A stretch of DNA of 64,000 nt from Entonaema liquescens (Eukaryota > Ascomycota > Sordariomycetes > Xylariales > Xylariaceae): assembly GCA_902805475.1 (NCBI GenBank), contig CADCSX010000010.1, forward strand, positions 1,831,001 through 1,895,000, in the 5' to 3' direction. Under the pieces are notes generated by a model. That model saw only the letters and a program-made list of their open reading frames with translations. It searched no databases and had not been told where the DNA came from. Positions 1 through 9,827 of the stretch are shown one piece after another (the stretch's first letter is position 1; the number at the start of each line of letters is the position of its first letter). A program made the translations under genes and the position numbers.

Positions 1-385
1 GACCGGTGCTACTGTCACAGCAACCATATAAGGCATGGAAGTACCTATACCAAGAAGGAGTCCTTGTGTAAGTTCGAAATGCCAGAGCGCAGTCCTAAAG
101 CTAGCCAGGATAAGCGAGAGTCCAAAGATGAAACCGCCAATAAATGAAATCCATCGTGGTGAGAAGCGCTTGGCCCAAGCCACCGAGAACGGCGCAATGA
201 TAGTCATGACCGAGATAGAGATCGTTCCGATGAGGTCAATAAGCGCAGGCGTCGCACCAGTGAAAGGTGTATTAGGCTGCCGGGCCATGCCATCGTAAAG
301 TTCTTGGAATACACCAAAGGCGAAGTTGAGCCCACAGCAAGTAAATACCATGGTGAACGAAGATGCAACTATTATTATCGATTTC
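1..385 (-). CDS. MFS transporter, monocarboxylate-carrier-like, partial
   Basis: The reverse strand reads through the left edge as a membrane protein: an N-terminal helix (FTMVFTCCGLNFAFGVFQE), then a loop ending in GATPALIDLIGTISISVM, a basic loop (WAKRFSPRWISF) and further helices ending in GTSMPYMVAVTVAPV. The order and the GVFQELYD and LLLGIG motifs fit fungal major facilitator proteins related to monocarboxylate permeases, which carry small organic acids with protons across the plasma membrane. The reading frame is open back to about 385, where an ATAATAG acceptor follows an in-frame stop, so this is an internal exon. The first exon should lie between 390 and 600 but I could not fix it. 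The 3' part is outside the window. The family is fairly certain; the substrate is unknown. Confidence 0.7.
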
Positions 386-1491
386 CTATTATCGAATTAA
401 CTTTCATGATAGTTACTTTTACTTAAGTGAGGTAAGTACATATAGGTAGTAGTTTTTCTACACGGATACATCCCCAAATAAGCATCCCCGAGGTTTAAAC
501 AAGTGGAAATAGAGCCTTGCTCTTCAGGATTTACAGGGAACTAAATGACATACCGACTAGAGGTCTCATGATAGACTGGTTGTAATCCGGTAGAAACTGG
601 TTCGGTTTCTTGACCTGACCCGCGGTTCGCCAATTCAACTAATTGCTCATCCCTTACCGGGGATGAACCTAGAATTTCGACAGGTGACATGTTGACAGGG
701 AAAAGCAACTCATTCTACATGCAAATAGACATGCGATAAACTGCGTAGGTAGATGAATTGCTTGGGCTTAAGTAGTTCGACGCTGTTATAAAGTCGAAAT
801 TAAGCAAGCAACCGGAGGACTACTAAGTGCTTATACCCTTTCGTTCGGCTCCATGATCCACATAAGATCGGAGTTTTAAGGGATGGTTGTCATGTCTAAG
901 ATACTGGAGATATCGGCTTACTGAAAGCCACGTTGGGAGCAAAGATCACAAAAAGTCTGCTAGGTAATGAAAAAGTCACGCAGTTAGGCAAATCCGTCAT
1001 ACAATAAACTACGACTAACCTTCATTTATCGTAAAAAAAATAACAATAACTCACTTCCATGAGGAATAGAGTATCTCTATCTTCCCAGCAACTGTATTGA
1101 GATGGTAAAGTCTCGGGTATGGTATTTCGGAGAATCTCGGAGTTAGTGACCCATCCGGCTTCCCATCCGGCTTCCCATCCGGCTTCCCATCCGGCTTCCC
1201 ATCCGGCTTCCCATCCGGCTTACCGCATAAACAATTCCAACGTCATGATAAATCTTAGTTACGCCCTCCGCTCTACAAGTTGCAGGGTGCTGGTCAAAAG
1301 ATAAAACCATAAAATTAGAATAGGCCACGGGGTACTTGGTGTCCATGAAGCTTTAAAATATCCTACAAATTACCTTGAGCTAGCTTCCAAGTCGAATACA
1401 CAGAACTCCGCTGCCCCTATTCAATATTTTAAGTTGATAATATCTCGTTCTCGGAGTTCTAGGTCTATTTGACTTTGACCTCCCGCCTGCT
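386..1491. other. Intergenic, no supported gene
   Basis: This 1.1-kb stretch must hold the 5' end of the left MFS gene and the 3' end of the AAA+ gene. Apart from a 12-bp tandem array (1151-1222) I see no coding exon, RNA gene or strong secondary structure. Open frames here are short and follow the tandem repeat. Confidence 0.5.
1151..1222. repeat. 12-bp tandem repeat, six copies
   Basis: The unit CCATCCGGCTTC is repeated six times head to tail, the last copy ending CTTA. Five copies are identical. It sits in AT-moderate intergenic DNA 3' of the AAA+ gene. Read as protein it would give His-Pro-Ala-Ser repeats, but no gene model supports translation. It is a minisatellite likely to vary between strains. 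Confidence 0.9.
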
Positions 1492-4231
1492 TCAAGTCGA
1501 TTGTATGCCAGCCAGAAGCAGTCCCTCCTTACTCAGTCTGGCATCGCGCATCTCGTCACGGAAATTCATAATGTTACTTCGAAGATCTTCGATATATTCC
1601 CACTTGATGAATTTCCCATTGGCCATGGTTTTGGCGGTAGTGAAAATATTGCGAATCTCGCGACCATTCAGTCCTGCTTGCTTTGCGAGGTTCTTCTTCC
1701 GATGCTTCATGAAGTTGTCGGATTCTACCTCTGCATCCTCTAGTTGTTTGTATTTGACGCCAGAGCGCCTGTCCCCCATCACCCGCTTGTTATGATTCTT
1801 CCACTTCTCGATCCAGAGCTCCCAGATGCGGAGAACCGCATCTAGAGTCATGTGGCCGAAATTGATCGGCCAATGAATACGCGAAAGCATGGCGATGTCA
1901 AAAGTCTTGACTCGATTGGTCGTCATGATTAATATGCCCTTAAAGTATTGAATTTCACGTAATAGGACTGTTTTGTATCAGTTGCTGGTTTTTTATGCTA
2001 CCTTAACGGTATAAACCTCAATAGCTTACCTGCTACCATAGCATTTTTATCCATCTCTGCTTCGCCATTCGTTCCTCTAGAATCAAGAAAAACGTCCGCT
2101 TCATCACTATGTTGATGATAAGCATGTCTCTTTCGTGTCGAGTTCATTTTGGGGGATACATAATTACATCAATAAGATTGCATTCCATGCACTTGCAATG
2201 TCGAAGAGTGTACCTAGACCTTTCTCTGCTTCTTGCGGTCGAGTACCAATCTCGCTTACGCCAACTTTATACAGAGGCAAGCCGGACAATCTGGCCAGCA
2301 CTTCCGCGGTCAGAGTCTTTCCTACTCCGGTAGGGCCTTTCCCGAATTAGCCAGATACTTCAGAGCATTGTAACTAAAACCAACCATGGAAAAGAAACAC
2401 CAAGCCGTCGCCTTTGCCAGCGATGGAATCTTTGATGTAGGATTTCTCTTTAAGTTCTTCATCTCCGTTCTTCAAGCCATCCTGCGAGATCTTTACATGG
2501 TTTTTGATCACCTGTTCTAGGTGTTCCACTTCAAAGCCGGATATTTTTGGAAATATCAGCTCCTTCTTGATGTCGATATCGTTCACTTTCTCGACGGGGT
2601 GAACATTAGCTACTGAGAATTGTGCCCATTTCTTATTTCCAAGTCCAAAGCCAAGCAAGCGAGCCGGTAGTAGGAGTAGGTGGTCTCCTTGGTCATTAAA
2701 TTGCTCGGTGTCAGGGCCCTCCTCGGGGGGATTATTCGGGAATTCCTTCACCCAAGTACTCCGAGAGGACGTACTACAAATCGTGCAATTCCGTGGTTTT
2801 AGGTGATAGAAGGGGCTTTGTTCACCAACCATCGCAGTCGAGGGACCATGATTCAAACAATATTCGGGGTCGATAACAATTTCTTCACTCGTCTAATGTC
2901 ACTATTAGCCTCTGTGTCGCAAAGTACTCACTCAGCATGTTCTGTTTTACTGACACGTCTCGAATTCCATAGGAAAATGGGGGCTCTGATGCTCCACATT
3001 CGATCAGTGTCCGCTTGCTCCCTGCTTTGAAACATCATTGCGATGTCATCGTAAAAGAAGGGCTGTCTGCTCTTCTTGCAGTACTCGCGGAAGACTTTCC
3101 CTCTCTCCTTGATCTTGCGCCGAAGGGCAGGGAGCCCATTGCCAGTCTCATCCTCATAGAACTCTACGGGATAGACGGGAGTTCGTTGAACCTCTTGTGA
3201 TCCTCAAATTTCTCAAGAATAAGCTTATAAACTCTGCGAACAAGCTCCGATCCGTCCCAATCATATGCCCATGCCTGGACGGTGAAACCGGTAGGCTGAT
3301 GCAGATACGAATCTATCTGAAAGAACTGCGGCAGCCCTAGGAAAGGAGACGCGACCATGTAGCATCCTGGAGTAAAGTGATAATTCACATGAGCGTAGTC
3401 AACCTGCCTTGATTCAGCTATATGATTCAAAACCTGGAAACGGTCGGGATCCCAGCTCTCGATGGCATCGAGAAGTTTCTCCAGATAACCCTGATCACAC
3501 TTTGTGGTGCTTGGCAAAGACTCCTTAGATGTTGACAGCTCCCGGAGGCGGCCCCAGGCATGCATAACCGAAAGAAATGGGGAGTTTATAATGACAGGGC
3601 GCTGGCTCTTCCATGACTTGCTGCTACCCGTATGCTCTACGAATCCTTGAATAGTATCCCACATGAGAGTCTTCAGTCCCAGGCCTGAAATTCTAATATT
3701 TGCCTTTTCAATTTTGCCGTTCTGTAACTTGTAGAAGATGACTTCGTACTCGATTGGAGAATCAGTCCTAGAGGTTTTTCTTGGCTTGGTAACGTATAAT
3801 CCATTCTTGCCCATCTGTTTTGTCGTATATTTTATACGTGGATCACCTTCATCCCCACCACTGCCTTCCGCGGCCTCTGTTTTATCGTATTCCTCGGTAT
3901 TTCCTTTGATCAAGGAAGTAATAGGCGCGAGATTGTCCGAATTGGGTTTCAGATCCGGCTCTTTCAGTGATACTAATCTCTCAAGTTCTGCTACTCGTAA
4001 AGAGAGTTTCTCAAGCTCCTCAGCGCGGGCAAAAATCGACACTTCTTCTAGTAGGCTTTCCTCATCCTTAGCATTGCTTGGTGCAACCTAGCAAAATCAG
4101 TATTATTTGCGACTGGGGCTTAGAGATCTGAATATACATTCTCGTGGACCCTCTGCTCGAAAGGCTTCCTGTGTTAGCCATTTGATCCTTTTAGATCCAA
4201 TGAGTAGCAAAGATACCTCGTGTTCCGACAT
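1492..4231 (-). CDS. Fungal AAA+ ATPase (DUF7025-type), frameshifted
   Basis: A member of a large Pezizomycotina AAA+ family of unknown substrate. From the N-terminus it has an acidic coiled-coil (from about 4090), a DUF7025-like beta-rich region, then one AAA+ core. Splicing restores the core exactly. An intron at 2384-2337 rebuilds Walker A as GPTGVGKTLTAE. An intron at 2167-2107 rebuilds Walker B as LLIDEADVFLDSR. An intron at 2029-1968 leads into sensor 1 (ILIMTTNRV) and the arginine-finger segment (FDIAMLSRIH). The lid runs to 1492. The likely start is MSEHE at 4231, with an intron 15 bases later. Near 3199-3204 the frame shifts by one base: KLILEKFE continues as SQEVQRTPVYPVEFYEDE only if one G is added. 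The reading between 3020 and 2860 is also unclear, with either an intron with a GTCAGT donor or further shifts. The ATPase core looks intact; whether the protein is whole is doubtful. Confidence 0.75.
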
Positions 4232-4582
4232 TGCCGATGTCTTGACTGGGCCTTCTAGATAGATTATTGTAGAATCTGGAGGTTTTAACAGTCTGACTTA
4301 GTCTGATATGAGACACTCAGGATATGATTTAAGTAGATTTTGTTGATCATCATTGACACTAATAAATCCTTGTCGGAGGCAATGCGGCATTTTGCCTCTG
4401 TTGGTGCCAGGCTATGCCTCACGATTTGCCTGCTTTATCATTCGGTGATATGCAGGCTGGAAGCGCTGGTGGCAGTGAACTACTGCATACTTCTATTGCA
4501 TAAAAGTGTCAGCATATGGCAGCCATCGAAACTTCAGACGCCCAATCACAAGAGATCTTGAATATGCCATGCGTCGCCCAAT

Positions 4583-5200
4583 TTGCGCTTCCCCGACTTC
4601 TCTCCACTTCCTCCAGACCCTTTGAGGTGGCAGTTCGACGATGGACACAGAACAGCCTGTTATAGTGTTACTGGATTGTGCTGTCTGTCTCCTGCTATCC
4701 TTGAAGTAGCTGCCACGATTCATCAGTCGTCTCTGGCATTTTACTCGGTTCGCAGGGACCGCAGATCTCCCCTAGAAAGCGCACAGCCAGCGATGTCTTG
4801 CATTCTGCTCCAACTCTTGAACGCCGACAGCAAGCTCTGTTCCGACCAATTCCGATTCATTGACCGCAGATTGGCTGCAGCAAAAGATGAAGGTCTCTCG
4901 ATATCGGATTTGGTAGATTGCATAGCAGCAGTTGCCAATGGTTCAAGTAGAGGCAACACCTATATCTTACTAGACCGTATCGACTTGTTCCGGGATTACG
5001 AAGTCCGCGATTTCATATCAGAGCTATTACGCATCGTAGATGCTACCAACAAGGTTAAGATCCTAGTAGTGGCAGACTCATCAGGGTAGAGGGAGGCAGA
5101 ACATCGACTCAATGAGACTGCAGGGCGATATTTATGGTCCCAACTTGGTCGAAGAGATTCCCCCAATGAAAAGCTTCACATGAAATTGGCGTGGCATTAG
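4583..5200 (+). pseudogene. Remnant of a P-loop NTPase domain protein
   Basis: An open frame whose C-terminal half looks like the middle of a fungal STAND-type NTPase: a helical stretch with LVDCIAAVANG, a Walker B-like strand (NTYILLDRIDLF), a helix (FISELLRIVDATNK) and the next core strand (VKILVVADSSG). The frame is stopped by TAG at 5087-5089 but continues in frame as REAEHRLNETAGRYLWSQLG to a second stop at 5198. A CAG-to-TAG change would explain the first stop. No Walker A and no sensing or effector domain is visible, so this is a fragment. The family is an inference from the alternating strand and helix pattern; other P-loop families are possible. Confidence 0.4.
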
Positions 5201-5832
5201 GACAGGATTTGAAAGATACCTGTCGTAGGTATATTGAGTCCATGGCATCTGACTGTGGCTTGCCTATTAGGTATCAAATTTCCATAATTTTAAACTACCA
5301 TAAAGGGTGATACATAATCTCTAATCTCACTCAGTGTTCGTTACCTAGCACATATACCTTCCTTCCCTCGAGATAGTGAATACCCTAACCTAGCCTTCAC
5401 TAATAGGTTTTTGCGTAAGGTACCTATCAATCAGGTATCTGCCCAATATAAGGTGATCTTCTCGTATATTATAGTTAAGTAGTATTCTTCGGGAAAGTTA
5501 AATCCAGTCCCATGATACTCTACGCCAAACTACCTACCTATGGTGTAGTACATGAAGCAATAAAAAGTCCACCTACATATTTAAGCATTCTTCTATCTAG
5601 TATTTACCTGACTGCTGACGTCCAGTTAGGTGAACCACTCTGGATAGGAGAAGGACATAAGGGTATACTGGGTATTACCAAGTCGTCATGGGTTTATTCC
5701 AGGAATAAATGCCTCGGAAGAGACAGCTTGGCCGGGTATATGATGACGGTTGTAAACTCAATTATATAGGTAGGTAGCAATGCCAAGTTCCGTGAAGTGT
5801 TCTTGCTAACCTATTCTTATAACTGAAGACAG
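5201..5832. other. Intergenic or unresolved exon region
   Basis: An 85-codon frame (5512-5769) resembles nothing I know. A splice acceptor with a GCTAAC branch (about 5804, AG at 5831-5832) implies that an upstream exon of the next reading frame lies here, possibly ending at the GTAGGT donor near 5769. I could not join it convincingly. Confidence 0.3.
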
Positions 5833-6677
5833 GCAAAGGCAGCCAAAAGGCTGAAGCGGTAAGCCTGTTTCGAACAATTGGTCCAAACTTGTGGTTCTCC
5901 AAGGCAGACCAAAAGAAAAGAGCTCTCCAGAAAGAACGCGATGAATGGAAGCACCCCCAGGAACTCCAAATCCTGACATCGCTGTTCACGACTAGCGCGT
6001 CTTGTCAGGATTTCTTGGGTTTCAAACCTGATAAAGGGGCGATCACGGGAGAGATGATTTTAGCTGAAGTTTTATAAAATATTGCCAGAAATAACAGTGC
6101 ATTAGATACTGAAAAAGAAGGGATTAACATCATATCTGCTGCCCACGAGGGGCTTATAGGCAACGCATGGAAAGGCACAAAAAATAGGAATAAAACAGTT
6201 GGAACCCCCCTTCCAAGCAAACGCATCGAGTACTACTTCACAGTTCTTGAGGACAGGCATACCGCGTACTTTTTTGGCGAAGGCATGGAAATGCTTATCC
6301 GGGCAATCAAGGTACGCAAGGGGGAGCAGGACGAAGAAGATGAAGAAGATGAGGATGCCTTGTTAGGGCCTCCCAACGAGGATGCGCACACGGAATTAGG
6401 GAAACTAGAGGAGTCTGAGTTGCAAAAATTCTCCAAAAATATCAAAAGGAAAAAACTCCTCAGAAGAATTCCTAAGTCAAAAGATGCTTTGGTTGCGGAG
6501 TTGTCAAGGATTCCGGGCATCTTAGACTTGCTGAAGGCTTGGGCTGAAAGTATACCTAAGAAAGAAAATGTTAAACCGACCTCAACCTCAAGAAAATTGA
6601 TTAAATGCTACATAAAAGGACACCTGTTATGGAGAGTTGATTTTTCCATTTTAGCTATGAGCAACTTGATGTTATAG
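5833..6677 (+). pseudogene. Unrecognised protein with internal stop codon
   Basis: One frame runs from a probable acceptor at 5831-5832 to a stop at 6677, interrupted only by TAA at 6075-6077. Before the stop it reads AEAVSLFRTIGPNLWFSKAD through GEMILAEVL. After it the same frame goes on with NIARNNSALDTEKEGINIIS, a segment (RIEYYFTVLEDRHTAYFFGEG), an acidic run of Asp and Glu (about 6330-6370) and a lysine-rich tail (KFSKNIKRKKLLRRIP). A single C-to-T change (CAA to TAA) would create the stop, which fits RIP-like mutation or simple decay. No family is recognised. Its neighbours are also decayed accessory genes. It could instead be a real two-exon gene if an intron covers the stop, but I see no matching splice pair. 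Confidence 0.4.
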
Positions 6678-7167
6678 TGATTATAGCAATGAAGTCATGT
6701 CCTCATGGTTACCTAACTATACCAAGTATTAGTGCTGTCTACACAAGTTCGACGTAGCACCCCCAAGGGGGTGCTACGTCGAACTTGTGTAGACAGCACT
6801 AATAAACTACCTAGGTATTGACTTGGCTGACTACAAGGCTCTTATTTAAAGGCCTTCCGTCCATTAACTTCAGTTTAATTTCCCAAAGCCTTAAATTTTT
6901 TTTTTTTGTGACTTACCAATAATTGTATGAAGCTATTCACGGTAACTAACACCCCTGTACTAAAGACTTTCTACCGACCTTCCTAATTAAGCAACTGAAG
7001 CAAGCTAAGATCGATCCGGATTACAATTCGTTGCCGATAACACCGTTGGAGAAACGGAGATTGAGATGTATTGGACGTCGGTCAAGCCCCCCAACAAATT
7101 CTTGGGTTACCAGTCACTTTATTCAACTTCGCCGTAGTCTTTTCTTTATTGGCGCGCCGACAACACA
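6678..7167. other. Intergenic with palindromic element; promoter of MFS gene
   Basis: It holds the palindrome at 6727-6804, a T-run near 6897, and the presumed promoter of the MFS gene starting at 7168. No gene is seen. Confidence 0.5.
6727..6804. mobile_element. Near-perfect 78-bp palindrome, terminal-inverted-repeat element
   Basis: Two 38-base arms (6727-6764 and 6767-6804) are exact reverse complements around a 2-base AA loop. The arm outward reads GGGGGTGCTACGTCGAACTT and ends TTAGTGCTGT. The same arm sequence forms both ends of the element at 20,389-20,700, so this is a minimal member of the same non-autonomous DNA element family with nothing left between its ends. The ends sit in TATTA and TAATA. 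The DNA could extrude as a cruciform. Confidence 0.8.
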
Positions 7168-9311
7168 ATGGAAATAACGCCAAGTTCTCTGCCTGTCGAG
7201 GCATCCACAGCAGTTCCTGGTATTACGGCAGCGTTAAACGATGAGACGTCTATTGGCCCTGGTAGCGATGGCTGGAGACCTACCAAACGGTTTCTCTTAG
7301 CTTTCATGTCGCTGCTAACGATCGTATCAGCCGTAGCAATTGAGTCAACCAGTTTACCCGCTGCGCTGCCTATTATGAGCGCAGAACTAGGTGGCACTGC
7401 TCTACAGGCATTCTGGTCTGGGACAAGTTTCCTTCTGGCGTCGACGGTAGTCCAGCCAACCGTGGCATCGATGTCGCATATCCTTGGTAGGAGAGTAGTA
7501 AGTACCGTGATGTTTTGAGAATGAATTTACTTGCTAAGGTAAACCGTTTAGATGTTGTATGTGAGTAGTGCTGGATTCGTAGGTGGCTCAGTCATCGCTG
7601 CACTTGCGGGGAACTTCAACGTCGTGCTTGTTGGACGAACTATCCAGGTGAGCATAAAATTGTAGATGCCTTTAATATGTTCTAACTTATGCAGGGAGCA
7701 GGAGGTAGGTGGTTGAACCACTTTGATGGTCGGATTTCATACTTATTGTTCCATCAGGTGGAGGACTTATCGTGCTTCTGGAGGTAAAACCCCCCTTTCT
7801 CATAAAATGCAAGAATCAAAAAAGCTCGAAACTAACATCTGAAAGATTCTTATATCGGATCTTGTGCCTCTTGCACATCGAGGTACTTGGTTCAGCATCA
7901 ACTCGGCCATGTGGGGGATCGGTACTGCCACCGGACCCTTGATCGGGGCTGGCTTTGCTCAAGACGTCGTACGTATCCCGATTACAGCTGTTTTACTTCT
8001 GAAGCTAAGTTTTTAAAGTCTTGGAGATGGATATTCTGGATCAATCTTCCTATTGTTGGTGTTGGTATGCTCCTGGTTACATTGTTCCTGAAGCAAGCCC
8101 AGGTACCGGGACAGATCGTCGAAAAACTGAAAAGATTTGACTGGTTTGGCTCTTTGCTATTTTCAGTCAGCTCCGCTTGTTTTCTATTCGGTATTACTAC
8201 CGGAGGAGTTGCATTCCCATGGTATATATACCTGGTAATACTCACGGCTTCGATCAAGGGTTACTAACAAGTCGTAGGGCATCGTACCAAGCTCTTCTAC
8301 CACTAGTTATCGGGTTCTTGGGAATGCTCTGTTTCGTCTATTGGGAGTTCCGTTTTGCCACGGGCCCTATCGTAGACAAGCGCATCTTCGAAACCTGGAC
8401 GGCCATATCAACTTATATCCAGACTATGCTACACGATATGATCTTATATGCGGCAATATATTTTCTCAGTAAGAAAGCCTTTTTTCTAATACATACTAGT
8501 GTTACGTCTCTGGGCATCACCTCTAATAATATCATAGCCTTGTTCTACCAGGCAGTGAAGCTATATTCGCCGGTGACTTCCGCAATAGCTCTACTTCCAG
8601 AAACAGTAGGTCTGTCTCTCTCAAGTGTTGCTGTTGGGGCCCTGACAGGCATGACGAAACGATATCGATGGGCCCTTTGGGGAGGATGGGTCTTGACTAC
8701 CACCGGTTCCGGCCTTTTATACCTTTTAGACACCAATACCACTGTTACCCAATGGGTACTCTTGAATATCCCATTCGGTATTGGGGTTGGCATGCTCTTC
8801 ACAGCAGAAATCCTTGCTATACAAGCTGCTACTAAGTATATACGCATACCCGGCTAAGTTCCAATTCAAGCTAACATCATACAGACCCGAGCTCAATGGC
8901 GAAGCTGCAGGTTTCTTTTCCCTCATCCGCATCTTCGGGCAAGCCCTAGGCGTTGCTGTGTCGGGAGTGATATTCCAGAACTCATTAAAGCAAAAACTTC
9001 TTCGAAACCCGGGGTTCGCATCCCTAGCCGACGAATACTCGCGCGACGCTACCGCGATTGTCGCTTTAATCCACGACATGGCCGACGGTGACACTAAGAT
9101 GCGGATGATCCAAGCGTTCTCAGATGCTCTTAGTTCGATATGGCTGTCGCTTATAGCCTTCTCAGCTACAGGCCTACTGTTAAGCTTAACAGTAAAAGGC
9201 CACTCAATGACCCAAGAGCATGTCACCGCGCAACATCTAGTTCAAGAGAAGGAGAGTGCTGGAAGAGAAGAGGCTGGTGTCTTGAATAATGCTGAAACTA
9301 AGAAATGCTGA
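7168..9311 (+). CDS. MFS multidrug transporter (DHA2-like)
   Basis: A polytopic efflux pump of the major facilitator superfamily, expected to export toxic compounds by proton antiport at the plasma or vacuolar membrane. Nine exons join in frame to 567 residues: 7168-7497, 7552-7647, 7695-7704, 7758-7783, 7846-7968, 8019-8221, 8278-8468, 8538-8835 and 8885-9311. The joined product shows the family landmarks LLVGRTIQGAGGGG-like (VVLVGRTIQ then GAGGGGLIVL), then SWRWIFWINLP after the sixth helix, FPWASYQALLPL, and a GFFSLIRIFGQALGVAVSG motif near the C-terminus. Exon 3 is only 10 bases. Twelve to fourteen membrane segments are expected. The N-terminal 40 residues and the last 40 (Gln, Glu, Lys rich) are cytoplasmic tails. 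The gene is intact. Substrate unknown. Confidence 0.9.
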
Positions 9312-9827
9312 ATGAAGGGCGCTGTCGATGCTTACCTGTTCGATACTGTTTCTACTTACGCAGCTAGTTTTCTCCTTGTGAGAATCTAAATCGAGCCATG
9401 GCTGAGGATAAAACCTCCTTACGATGGATTTCAATAGATGCCATGAAGGTAGAAAAGTTACGGCATGGCACATTAGGAGATCGCCTCATGCGCAAAGTAG
9501 AACATGAATTAGATTAGGTACTTCATGCAATTATTGGGCAGTACGCTGTAATCCGTCTCCCCTAGACCTTTTCTGATCTTATAATCAGAAGCTGGCTTTA
9601 TTACTATATCAATTATTCCTCATGTCTTGGGCCTCGTGAATCAACATCCCCTCCGAATAACATAGTGAATAAAGTTCCAGAACACATTATACCAAAAAAG
9701 GGGTCATCATATTTCATTGCGCAGAACCCCTGCGATCTCCCTCAAAGCAGCATGAGAATCTCAAAAAGTTTAAAACCCTCGACTGGTTCGCTTTCTCTTG
9801 TCACTCGATTCTCGGGTATCCTATGGC
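9312..9827. other. Convergent intergenic region
   Basis: Between the 3' ends of the MFS gene and the But2 gene. I see no gene or notable structure beyond the presumed 3' untranslated sequences. Confidence 0.5.

Noticed and set aside
1151..1222. CRISPR-like array
   Set aside because: Units are contiguous 12-mers without spacers; the organism is a fungus.
2337..2384. Frameshift inside Walker A of the AAA+ gene
   Set aside because: A 48-base intron with GT and AG ends exactly restores the motif, so this is splicing, not damage.
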